DNA from: Adineta vaga
Lineage: Eukaryota; Rotifera
DNA length: 64,000 nt
Assembly: GCA_021613535.1 (NCBI GenBank)
Contig: CP075492.1
Coordinates: forward strand, 8,432,001 to 8,496,000
Direction: 5' to 3'
In this document: positions 39,501 through 51,024 of the stretch, piece after piece
Layout: every line of letters begins with the position of its first letter
Position numbering within the stretch: the first letter of the stretch is position 1
The notes under the pieces: model-generated
Told to the model about the DNA's origin: nothing
Databases searched by the model: none
The model's input: the letters and a program-made list of their open reading frames with translations, nothing else
Translations under genes and position numbers: made by a program

Positions 39501-39569
39501 ATCCGGAACATCATTATCATCCGCAATAGTTGGAATCAAAGCAAGTGGATCATCATTTCGACCAGACAT
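36532..39569 (-). CDS. DDX27: DEAD-box RNA helicase DDX27/Drs1
   Basis: It starts [14 protein letters not shown] at 39569 and stops at 36532-36534, with about 14 exons. An acidic N terminus ([17 protein letters not shown]) precedes the helicase core with all motifs: Q motif [16 protein letters not shown] (AVTGSGKT, split by an intron), Ia PTRELCVQ, Ib TPGRL, II DEAD, III SAT, then [12 protein letters not shown] and [12 protein letters not shown]. The C-terminal part is basic and coiled ([21 protein letters not shown]) and ends KKSKR, a nuclear or nucleolar signal. DDX27/Drs1 remodels pre-60S particles and works with the PeBoW complex in 27S/28S rRNA maturation. [14 protein letters not shown]-type text after motif III (here [13 protein letters not shown]) is diagnostic for this subfamily. 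The order of domains and length (about 700 aa) match animal DDX27. Confidence 0.94.
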
Positions 39570-40006
39570 TCTTATAAATCTACAAACAAAATATCGATAT
39601 TCAGACTATAATTTACATTCTTTGTTTTTAATCGATTGAAACATTGAATAGTATTTATCTTGAATATATCTATATATATATACATATTATTTTTCTTTTA
39701 TCTTACATATATATATATATATGTAAATCAAACCACAGTTCGAATATACTCACAAAAGAAAATGAAACAGAAAGAAATGAATTGAGATGTACAACATATA
39801 TAATAGAAAAAAAAGAAAAGCAACTGAACTTCTTTGAAACAACAATGATACATTTCACAATACTATGAATAATTGACTATAAATGAGGAGAAAAAGAAAG
39901 AATAAACGAAGGTTTTGAAATGATAAAATTAACAACCACCTGTGTTGAATAAGAATAGACGAAGGAAAAGAAAACAAGCGAAAAACAATCACCGTAATAT
40001 TTATTA
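39570..40006. other. Intergenic with TA repeats
   Basis: About 440 bp between the DDX27 start and the ERK stop. It contains several TA-dinucleotide runs (about 39664-39682 and 39706-39724). These could serve as AT-rich promoter sequence for DDX27, but no defined element can be named. Confidence 0.4.
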
Positions 40007-41795
<1,789 letters not shown>

Positions 41796-44700
41796 GTCAA
41801 TAAATTAATATCCAGGTTTGAAAGTTTTGATAAGTATATATTGATAATAACAACTCTGAAACAAGCACAAATTGTCTTTTGTCGAAAAGCGAAAAAAGAA
41901 CAAGGTATAATGAAAAGAACGGAAAAAAGAAAACAACAAACACCTGGATTACCTAGTAAATGACGTCTAATGATCTTAAGTTAAACTATCAATCTCAGCT
42001 CATTTTCTTCTTTTCATTGACTTTGAATTGAATCAAGAAATTCAATGATGTCGTATTACATATAGACAAACAAAAAAAGAAAAAAGAAAAGGAAGAAAGA
42101 GGAAACTCTACTTTTGTCATGTCGATTATGCTGACGTCAAAATGACGTCAATACCTTCGTTTAATAAAGAGAAGAAAACTAAATTAACTTTAATAATATG
42201 ATGTGTGTCTATCGATAAGATTTCGACAAGAGTTAGTTTAAAGAATTTTGACAGATCGTCAATATTTGATTTGCTTTATTAGTGATTAGTACTGATTATT
42301 TCCTGCTTATATATATATATATATGTATATATTTTTTTTAACAAACGATTGAATGGCATACAAGTACGTATATATCCTATATAGTACACTGACAGTTTTC
42401 ATCCAGGGATTGATTTATAGATAGAATATCTCAAATGAAAATAAAATGTCATTGTTGACATATCTTTTCCATTAATCTAATGTTTGTCTTAAATGAAATC
42501 GACATCACAGATGGTAGTTTTCAATGAATAATATGTCACGACGCATAACTCATGTTCTCAATAAGAATTCTAACACATGAATAGAAAATATATTGAAAAC
42601 GAGAAAGAAAAAGAGATCTATCACTTCGTACTGAACATCATCACCTTCGAACCATTTTCTGCATTGAACAAGAGTGACGTCTTTGTTCTTTTATATGACA
42701 TACACATATACACATGAAGGAATAAAAAGAGTACCAATTAAGTAACTCTTTTTCTCTCATTCCTCCTCTTTTCGCTATCATTTGTTCGGTCGCTCGTTTT
42801 TCTTTATTCTCTCTCTCTCTCTCTCTCTGTCTCTTTTTTTTTTCAACGACAAATAGTTTTTTTTCGCTGACACATGCACATTACGATTTCTTTTGCTTTT
42901 TATACTATAACTATTGTAAATACTTCCTAATCTAGAAAACAACTTTTGTATCACAGCTGCGAATAATAAGAAAAAATAGGAGAAGAAAAAGGTATATTGT
43001 TATGGTTTTTATCTGAACATACAAATAAGATAATGTCTCGATATCAAGACAATAACGCTAAATATAGTTGATTTATATTATAGGCATATAAAACTAATAA
43101 ACACGGAAAGTATATCCAGCACCGGTCGAAGACAATAACAAAGTATAGAACGAAAGAGAACAAAACAAATTTAAGGACATTATGATATCCAGGCATCGTC
43201 TATTTATCAATGTGAGAACGAAAAAAGAATGACAATATTAGAATAATCTAGGTAACTATTACAATATACTCATACATATCTAGGACTTACTTCTATCAAG
43301 CAAAAATAGTCTCCTTCATTAGTCATTCATTCATCGTTTAGATCTTTGATTGATCTTCGATAAGAAGAAAAAAACGAAAAGGAAACTACTATTTCCTACC
43401 AAAATACTCTTGTAATTATCGCTAGAGTAAAGATATGTCATCTGGTATATATATATATATATATATTCTATTTACAAAACACATCAATCAGATTATATGG
43501 TAAACTGAAATTGCGATTGTACGTTCTTTGTCTGTCTCTCTGATATGTCACACTCTCACCAGCCGTTTTCTACTAATCATATGATTCGTATATGGATGGA
43601 ATATTTGTCAGTCTTATGAGAAGAATTCTTTCGTTCTGAGATGATAAAATTCAATTATGCAATATAGAAAGAAAAATAAACAGAATGATGATGGTGCTTT
43701 AATAGAAGTAGAAGAGATACTTCCATATACTTCGTTTCATTCTCGTGAAAAAAGAACCGAGTGCTTGGAATTATCTATTGATGAAATCCATTAAAGACTA
43801 TTTGCCTTATCATACAGATATGTTAATTCTTTCTAATTAACTGTTCTTTATGTCGTACGAAGTAGTAGGAATTCTTCTTAAACTTTCTCGTTAACACTAA
43901 ACTGTTTGTATACAAAATAGACCGACATAAGTTGTTGTTCTTCTATAGATCTTTTAAGCTTCTTTATACGTAGAACTATTTATTAAGGGACATGGAATAT
44001 GTCACACTAGAATTTACAGGCAAAAAAACGACATCATTATCTAAGAATCTTTAGAAGCTCAATTTTTGACACTAAATACAATCTAATCTTCAGTCCATAT
44101 ATAATTACCTATAGTTTTCAATGAATGAAAGAGAAAAAAATTCATATGCTAGATTCTAATCACTCGTATACTCAGATGTCGGTTGCTGCACATCTTATTT
44201 AGAAATTTTAGTTTTTTCCTATGAATTCGAAATGAATGTATTTGTCTGCTGAAAAAAACACTATATTCTTTACAAATAATTTGATATTCTTATAACGTTA
44301 TACAACTAAAACATTTCTGTTCACAGCTAGATTGAAACTTACATTCTAATAAAATTTAATGGAAAATTTTTTTTATACTAATGAAGAATGCATTGTTCGA
44401 TGAAATGTAGAGTAGAATAAAATATTGAATTGATTTTTTTTTTCAAACTAAAATAAATTACGAAAGATCATTAATCGTTTATTTTAATCTAAATACCTAA
44501 AACATTTTTGCTAATGTTTGAATCAAACAACAATCATGTAGAAATTGTTTTACGTAATAGTGCCAGTTGAATTATTAATTTAACAGTGTCTGTCCATAAA
44601 AAAAAGAAGATGGACATGGACGAGGACGAGGACGATGACGATCGATAGTGCTACTACACAATTCTATTTGTCAGTTTGTGACGACCAATGAAATGCTGAA

Positions 44701-44811
44701 GGATATTTTACTAAGCGAAGAGTATTATAGATGTCCGAAGCGTAAGTCATTTCATGTTTGAATGAAGAAAGAAATACAGAATATGCTTTTCGAAATTAGA
44801 TCTTTTTATTA
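41796..44811. other. Long intergenic region before the accessory island
   Basis: About 3 kb without a supported gene. Simple repeats are prominent: TA runs (42309-42324, 43447-43464) and a CT run (42811-42828). Homopolymers are frequent and there are many short frames but none with domain character. A GAC/GAT-rich stretch at about 44612-44642 lies just before the repeat island. The ERK promoter should be near 41.8-42.2 kb. Confidence 0.4.
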
Positions 44812-45231
44812 TGAGGGTGTGGGTGTTTGCCAGCAGAACCTATGTGCGTCCTTAAAAAGTTGAGTGTTTGTGCTATTTGCATAAATTAGTAATAACCCAT
44901 GATCAGTTACAAGCACCTCTTCTGATGAAGTTTATTCAATGGTATATGTTTTGGTTTCTACAATGCACAGGGAAATCTGGACAATTTTCTACAGAACTTC
45001 AATATGTCATGAATCAATGTAGCAGTAGTCCATTTCAATTATTCAAACCATTACCAGTCTTAATCGTTTTTTGTGTTTCATTAATGAATTATCTCGGTTT
45101 ATATGAGAAAATATTTTTTTATACTAGAACTTTCGCAATTTGATACTATATTTCTAACAAGTAACGCTCGCCATCTCGAGGGTGAGAGTGCAGTTGCGCG
45201 TGAAGAAGATATATCCTCACCCACACCCTCA
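44812..45231. repeat. 420-bp segment bounded by a perfect 14-bp inverted pair
   Basis: TGAGGGTGTGGGTG at 44812-44825 is exactly inverted at 45218-45231 (CACCCACACCCTCA). The pair encloses 420 bp that hold an open frame of 91 codons on the plus strand (44868-45143, LQAPLLMKFIQWYMFWFLQC near its start) with no recognisable family. No target-site duplication is visible outside the pair. It could be a small non-autonomous element, or two copies of a G-rich motif that recurs around this island. Confidence 0.4.
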
Positions 45232-45844
45232 GATTGTCGCTAATTATCATACATTTTAGTGTTAGAACTAATGACATTTGTACAGAAGTATGTGCGTTGT
45301 TTCTTCCTGAAACAAAATGAATTCATTTATGAAATAATTGTGATATCTGTGGAATATAGGAAATATAGGACAACTTTGAAGTCTATATTCCATACATAAG
45401 TTTCAGTACTGCTCATTGAAATCGCGATTGTGCTAGCTTCTACTCACCGTCACGCCGAAACACACATGGGAACATCTCGTCCACTGAGGGTATCATGGGA
45501 ACACGCACATTAGGTGTCTCTCCTGATGAAGATGTGTATGAATATTTGAAACTTGAATTCAATTCAACTTTAAAGTTTGACTCTAGTAACTTTTTTCCTT
45601 CTAGAAACATTTTTATTGAAAACGAATAAAAGAAATCATTGAAAAAAGAACAAAGAAGTAAAGACAAATAAATTTTGACGGTGGTTGTAGGATCAGGATT
45701 ATATTCTCGTTTAATTATTTTTAATTATTAAAATATTATTTATATTATAGAAAAACAAATCATAAAAGTTGTAAATGATTTCAAGCAGATCAATATATAG
45801 GAATGATAAATTGTTTTTCAGTGATAATTTCAATCAAAAAATGA

Positions 45845-46504
45845 TTACGAATTATAGCATAATTCGTTTTTGAGTTCTAATCCATATTTGTATTGTAAAG
45901 CTTTTACCACTCTTTCTGTATTACTTTGCCAATAATCTCGCAGATAGTTCGAGTCACATGTTGATCTGCTTGTGAATTTAATATATCCAACACTTATCTT
46001 CAATTCATTATAATCGTTGTTTCTTTCAAGCAGAATTTGTGTTAAAGTAGCACCTATTGCATCGTTAGATTCATTATCAAATGATACGTAGGTTTGTATA
46101 TCACTATTTGTATCGACATTGAATAATTCTTTCATTTTTTCTCTATTATTGTTATCCAGATTAGAGAATTTTCTATCAACATATTCTTCAAAATCGGCTT
46201 TGGCTAAGTTACTAGGAAATGTTGTCACTACAAGTCGTTCTTCACATAGATCTTGTCCAGATGCTTCGAAATTTGATTTAGTTGAAACACCTAGTGATGT
46301 TGTTACTACAGCTTGTTTTTGATAAGGATTTTGTCCAGGTTCTTCACATTTTCGTTTGGTTGAAACATCTGAATTGGTTTTTGATACAACTCTTTCTTCA
46401 CAATGAACTTGTTCACGTTGTCCTTTATACGATGCAATGAACCAATCATAATCTTGTTTGTGTTGTAAGAATTCTTCGACTCTTTTTGTCATAGGAGTTG
46501 ACAT
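45845..46504 (-). CDS. Unknown intronless gene, left palindrome copy (219 aa)
   Basis: A complete frame starts MSTPMTKRVEEFLQ and ends LELKNELCYNS. It is 54 residues longer than its inverted partner at 49171-49668 because of an internal Lys/Glu/Ser-rich segment made of two or three related units of about 25 residues with CEE and VSTK elements (for example VVSKTNSDVSTKRKCEE). The shared part contains TFPSNL, KADFEEYVDRKFSNLDNNNR, SVGYIKFT and LRDYWQSNTE. No signal peptide, membrane segment or known domain is visible. The protein is predicted soluble and mixed alpha/beta. Conservation of frame in two diverged copies supports a real protein. The two-copy, palindrome-linked setting suggests an accessory or mobile-element gene. 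Confidence 0.7.
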   Translation of the reverse strand: MSTPMTKRVEEFLQHKQDYDWFIASYKGQREQVHCEERVVSKTNSDVSTKRKCEEPGQNPYQKQAVVTTSLGVSTKSNFEASGQDLCEERLVVTTFPSNLAKADFEEYVDRKFSNLDNNNREKMKELFNVDTNSDIQTYVSFDNESNDAIGATLTQILLERNNDYNELKISVGYIKFTSRSTCDSNYLRDYWQSNTERVVKALQYKYGLELKNELCYNS

Positions 46505-46611
46505 TATTTATATATTTTATGTACCTTTTGTTTAAAAGAAAACATAGACTTATTCAGATGTTTTTGGCTTGAAAATGCAAAGCGTTAGAAATAGTATTGC
46601 GATCTTTAACG

Positions 46612-46796
46612 ATGGGCGTAAATACTATCGACTCTCAATGGTAGAAATTCCGCTTTTCCCGCCTAACAGTTATTTGTTTCAAGGCTCTTAAACAAAAAAA
46701 AAGATCTTTAGACTGGAAAAATTGAAAAAAAATGGTCCTTCTAAAGAAAAAAATTAAAATTGTTGAACATTCGGAGCGCTGGGTATTTACGCCCCT
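46612..46796. mobile_element. MITE-like relic with 12-bp terminal inverted repeats
   Basis: GGGCGTAAATAC at 46614-46625 is perfectly inverted at 46783-46794 (GTATTTACGCCC), enclosing about 180 bp of non-coding sequence. The termini share the GGGCGTAAAT core with the hAT-type MITE at 48451-48685, so the two are probably related insertions, one in each palindrome half. A direct 11-mer ATCTTTAACGA abuts the left end (46602-46612) and recurs at 46842-46852. It does not abut the right terminus, so it is not a clean target duplication. Confidence 0.5.
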
Positions 46797-47207
46797 AGAC
46801 ATCAGCCACGTTTGCACAAACTATCCAAATTCGCACATCACATCTTTAACGAACTCGTACTGAGACCAATATTGCTTGTAAAACCATATTCTCTTAATTT
46901 TCTCATGATCAGGAGCGCATGTCATGGCTACATTTATAGAGTATTATTGACCATATATATATATATATTAATAATATTTTTAATACATACATCTTCTCGT
47001 CAAATTTACGAAATTCACGCGTGTACAGATATCACGTACTTAAACTCATGCTATTTTCCATATTTGTTATGGGACAAATAACAACAATATATATAAATAT
47101 ATATTCGTCGTCCAACAATTTATCTGATCTATACTCTGACTCGTTTGCAATAATACACAACACTGAACAAATAGGATTCGAATTATTATTTTTGTCATTC
47201 ATGTGAA

Positions 47208-48043
47208 ATACAATAATTGTAGATGTCTAAAGCCTAAACATTTAGGATAGACTACAGTGTCTAAGCTAATAAACTGAATTATTTCGTGAATAAAGAAAGT
47301 CTATAGGCTCATTACCAAACTCAAAGGAAATGTTACATACTTTGATCTTGTTTGACTTTTGAAGTTGATTGCTGTTTATTATTGTATAATATGTAATGAT
47401 AATAAATAAATGTGGAGTTCAAGTATTGCGTTGATAATGAAAAACTTTCTTGTTAATGGCAAACTTCGATTTAAAAATTAAACCCTTCTACTTTTTACGC
47501 TTTTTGTGCTTAAACGTTAGAGTAACTGTGCATCTGGCCCACATACCCATATATATGAGGCAAAAGATAATATGGCTTTTCCCATTGGCATTCTTCATGG
47601 TGAGAAATGCATGATATGCAAAAGAAAAAAGAAAGTGCCAGAATAATACTGGGTTTTTTCTCTTTTTTCCTTTTGCATATCATGCATTTCTCACCATGAA
47701 GAATGCCAATGGGAAAAGCCATATTATCTTTTGCCTCATATATATGGGTATGTGGGCCAGATGCACAGTTACTCTAACGTTTAAGCACAAAAAGCGTAAA
47801 AAGTAGAAGGGTTTAATTTTTAAATCGAAGTTTGCCATTAACAAGAAAGTTTTTCATTATCATTACACATTATACAATAATAAACAGCAATCAACATTAA
47901 AACTCAAACAATATCAAAGTATGTAACATTTCGTTTGAGTCTTGTAATGAGTCTATAGAATTTTTTATTCATGAAATAATTCAGTTTATTAGCCTAAACA
48001 CTGTAGTCCATCCTCAATGTTTAGGCTTTAGACTTCTATAATT
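47208..48043. repeat. Central hairpin-forming inverted repeat, arms about 400 bp
   Basis: The arms meet at about 47647 across a spacer of roughly 20-25 bp (around 47635-47655, containing CCAGAATAATACTGG, itself a short palindrome). About 190 bp on each side of the centre are essentially identical. Outward the arms drift and the left arm carries an extra segment of about 35 bp near 47415-47448 flanked by GATAAT copies. The sequence encodes nothing recognisable. Transcribed through, it would give a very stable hairpin RNA. It is either the fold-back core of the larger palindrome or a fold-back transposable element. Confidence 0.85.
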
Positions 48044-48450
48044 AAAAAACTGTACTTTTAGTTTCCACATTATACGCTCAGGACATTATTTTTAAAAAAT
48101 TTTTCGCAACCAAAAGCACATGCCACGCCTAGACTTATAGAGTATTAATTACATGAAAAAAAAGGATGGTATATGGATGTTTTTTGAATAAATTTTCAAT
48201 GATGATAGCTAGTGAGCTGGAGTTTTCACATAGGAAAGACGAGACGTTGGAGCATCTTTTTAAAAACGGAAACATTTTAAGGAAATTTTTGAAAATTTGG
48301 TTTTCTGGAGAATCTTTAAAATACTTGTGCATAGAAGAAGAATTTGTAATACTAAATTTTCTCTTCTTTTTGCATCAGTAGATGGAGGAAAGTGTTTCCG
48401 ATAAAAAAACATTCAACCAATTGTTCAGATTTTGTTTTGCGGAGAATACT

Positions 48451-48685
48451 CAGTAGCGTAAATAGGGAGGGGGGGGGGCCGTTGGATGTGACCCCCTCTG
48501 CTTCGGAAAGTTAGTAGGAAAAAAGGATTTACACCCTCCTGCCTTTGAAAACCCCATTTTTTGGCCTTCCTGTATGGGAGAAAAAAGTTTAGCCTTTTTA
48601 AACAAAAAAGGTTTTTAAATAAATTTTCTGAGAACTAGAAAAAAAAGTTGCACCCTTCTGCTTCGACACCCGAGTTACGCCCCTG
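48451..48685. mobile_element. hAT-type MITE, 235 bp, with 8-bp target-site duplication
   Basis: The element starts CAGTAGCGTAAATAGGG and ends CCCGAGTTACGCCCCTG. The reverse of the end reads CAGGGGCGTAACTCGGG, so the terminal inverted repeats match at 13 of 17 positions with the CAG...GCGTAA core. It is flanked by a perfect 8-bp direct repeat AGAATACT (48443-48450 and 48686-48693). An 8-bp duplication plus CAG-type termini is the signature of the hAT superfamily. The interior contains a G-run (48468-48478) and C-rich stretches and no coding capacity, so it depends on a transposase encoded elsewhere. Confidence 0.85.
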
Positions 48686-49170
48686 AGAATACTTTTACTC
48701 TATCAAATATCATTTTTCTTTATTTGCTGATGTAAAAAGAACGAAAAGTTCACTATTACAAATTCTTCCTCTATGCATATGTTCTTTTAAAGTTTCTTCG
48801 AGAAATAAATTTTCCAGAAACTTCTCTAAAAACATATCAATTGCAAAAAGATGCCCAATAGTCTTGCCTTTCCATATTTGAAACTCTCAGTTCTCTAACT
48901 TTCACCCGTCAAAAGTGATTTAAAAAATCATCCATATACCATTCTCTTTTTGGATGGCCAATAGTCTCTGTGCATTACAGTTTAACATTTCCTGGAATTG
49001 ATGGTTTTTCGAACTCCTTAGAAATTCTTATCTCCTAATTAGAATGATTTATGCACAAAGAGACTTATTTCTCCTAATAATCTTTTTAGAAATTTGTTTC
49101 TTCAAACAAAAAATATCTGGATAACTTTATATTTTGTTTAGAACAAAAGGTACATCAACAAAACTAGAAA

Positions 49171-49668
49171 ATGTCGACATATATAGTATCAAAAGCTGAC
49201 AGATTTTTACAACAAAAACGAGATTATGATTGGTTCATTACACCATGTACCGGTGGAAATGGACGAGATGATTCTGATGAACGGGTTGTATTCACAACAT
49301 TTCCCAGTAATTTAACCAAAGCCGATTTTGAAGAATATGTTGATAGGAAATTCTCTAATCTTGATAACAATAATAGAGCAAAAATGAAAGCCTTATACAA
49401 AGCCAATACCGACATTGATATGGAAAAAAATGTGTCATTTGATTATGAAAGTGACGGCGCAATAAGTGCTGTTCTAACACAAATGCTGTTTGAAAGAACT
49501 CAAACTGAATTAAGAGTCAGTGTTGGATATATTAAATTCACAAGAAGACCCACAAAAGGTTGGCATTATCTGCGAGATTATTGGCAAAGTAATACAGAAA
49601 AAGTGATAAAAGCTTTACAATACAAATATGGATTAGAACTCAAAAAAGAATTATGCTATAATTCGTAA
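49171..49668 (+). CDS. Unknown intronless gene, right palindrome copy (165 aa)
   Basis: A complete frame starts MSTYIVSKADRFLQQ and ends LELKKELCYNS. It is the inverted partner of 45845-46504 and lacks the repeated Lys/Glu-rich insert, going directly from the N-terminal RDYDWFI block to VVFTTFPSNL. The two proteins agree at most positions in the last two thirds (KADFEEYVDRKFSNLDNNNR, SVGYIKFT, YLRDYWQSNTE) and are much less alike over the first 40 residues. In the last 91 nt of coding sequence the three nucleotide differences between the copies all change the amino acid. The 3' flank downstream is about 98% identical between copies. Family and function are unknown. Confidence 0.7.
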   Translation: MSTYIVSKADRFLQQKRDYDWFITPCTGGNGRDDSDERVVFTTFPSNLTKADFEEYVDRKFSNLDNNNRAKMKALYKANTDIDMEKNVSFDYESDGAISAVLTQMLFERTQTELRVSVGYIKFTRRPTKGWHYLRDYWQSNTEKVIKALQYKYGLELKKELCYNS

Positions 49669-50428
49669 TCATTTTTTGATTGAAATTATCACTGAAAAAC
49701 AATTTATCATTCCTATATATTGATCTGCTTGAAATCATTTACAACTTTTATGATTTGTTTTTCTACAATATAAATAATATTTTAATAATTAAAAATAATT
49801 AAACGAGAATATAATCCTGATTCTACAACCACCGTCGAAATTTATTTGTCTTTACTTCTTTGTTCTTTTTTCAATGATTTCTTTTATTCGTTTTCAATAA
49901 AAATGTTTCTAGAAGGAAAAAAGTTAATAGAGTCAAACTTTAAAGTTGAATTGAATTCAAGTTTCAAATATTCATACACATCTTCATCAGGAGAGACGTC
50001 TAATGTGCAGTGTGGTTGTAAGATAGCTACCATGACGCATTTCATCCTTGCTTAAGGGACTTTTCAAATAGCTAATATTTTCTATATGATTTCGAAAAAT
50101 GACAAGAAATAATTCAGTTAAACATTTTATGATATATAATGGAGAGAAAGTAAACATAGTGACCTTTTTATGAAAACAGAAGATTTTAAAGATGAAGGCT
50201 GTGTGTGTAGTTGTGGATGAGAAACATATCCACACCCTCAAGATGGTAAATAAAATTCGAATGGAGACAGTTTTTGTTTGGTTATAAGTTTAGGATCATC
50301 AGGAGAACATCGATGACAATAACAGTATTCAATAATAAATATGTCATAACAGTTTTTGAAACGACTCATATTATGATCCAATACTGGTTCATCAACATGG
50401 ATGAGGGTGTGGGTATATCTTCTTCACA

Positions 50429-51024
50429 TCGACACCCTCTACCATAGAATAGACAATAACATAATTTCAGAAGTGTGATCCGTAACTTTTCCCGCGCCAA
50501 AACCTTAATTATAGACTAGCTTATCTACAAAGTTTCAAAACTTTAGTTTTATCGAAGAAGTGGCGTCCTACAAGTAAACTAGGATATATAGTCGACGTCC
50601 TAGTCAAATCACAATGTGAGCCAAACTTCTTGGATAGATTCTCTATAAGACGCATTTTTCTCCAACACTACTTAAATCTTATCGGTCAATTTGTCCGATT
50701 GATGCACATCCTATTTTTAATCATATGCAGGTCTACGTAAAGAAGCTTTAAAAAATACTTTTTTTTACTTAGTCTTCCACATACTATATATGTATATATA
50801 TGTAAAGTGTGTAGTTATAAACATAAAATGAATTTTACATTAGTAAAAAAGAAACACACACACACACACACACGATGGTCAATTCATTTTTTTTTGCAAC
50901 AGACAAAAACCTATCTTTGGAAGACTATAATACTGTAATCAAAAGCACCGTATGTATATATTATTTTTAAATCAGTGTTGAAGAAAGAAATAATCTATGT
51001 CGTTATTCGTGCACCGTTTGATTA
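50429..51024. other. Intergenic with CA microsatellite
   Basis: About 600 bp between the accessory island and the LARP4 stop. It holds a (CA)n run at about 50856-50873 and TA-rich sequence at about 50785-50802. No coding potential is seen. Confidence 0.45.

Larger units (their letters stand above)
45505..50008. repeat. Large imperfect palindrome (inverted duplication)
   Basis: Sequence from 45505 to about 46560 recurs inverted at about 49115-50008. Both arms carry the same unknown gene, its 3' flank and about 55 bp of 5' flank. A second pair of arms, about 47208-47635 and 47660-48043, sits inside and is almost perfect near the centre (axis about 47647). Between the paired blocks the arms are interrupted by unrelated insertions, including MITEs. 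A further outer block (45200-45231 versus 50402-50428, inverted) suggests the duplication once reached these limits. Palindromes of this kind are reported from bdelloid genomes. An assembly artefact is unlikely, because the arms differ in sequence and in insertions. Confidence 0.85.

Noticed and set aside
44868-45143. 91-codon plus-strand frame inside the 420-bp inverted-bounded segment
   Set aside because: It is a short hydrophobic frame with no family resemblance or splice context. It is noted within the repeat entry but not called as a gene.
45440-45667. Open frames MSLLLCSFFNDFFYSF... at 45440-45667 (-) and 49846-50055 (+) as a second gene in each arm
   Set aside because: The shared part is nearly identical at DNA level as part of the conserved 3' flank, the ends differ after SSGET where homology stops, and composition is that of AT-rich UTR. 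No splice sites join it to the upstream gene.
45505-50008. Collapsed-haplotype or assembly artefact as the cause of the palindrome
   Set aside because: The arms differ in coding sequence, repeat number and insertions (a MITE in each at different places), which simple misassembly of one locus would not give. Long reads would still be the proper test.
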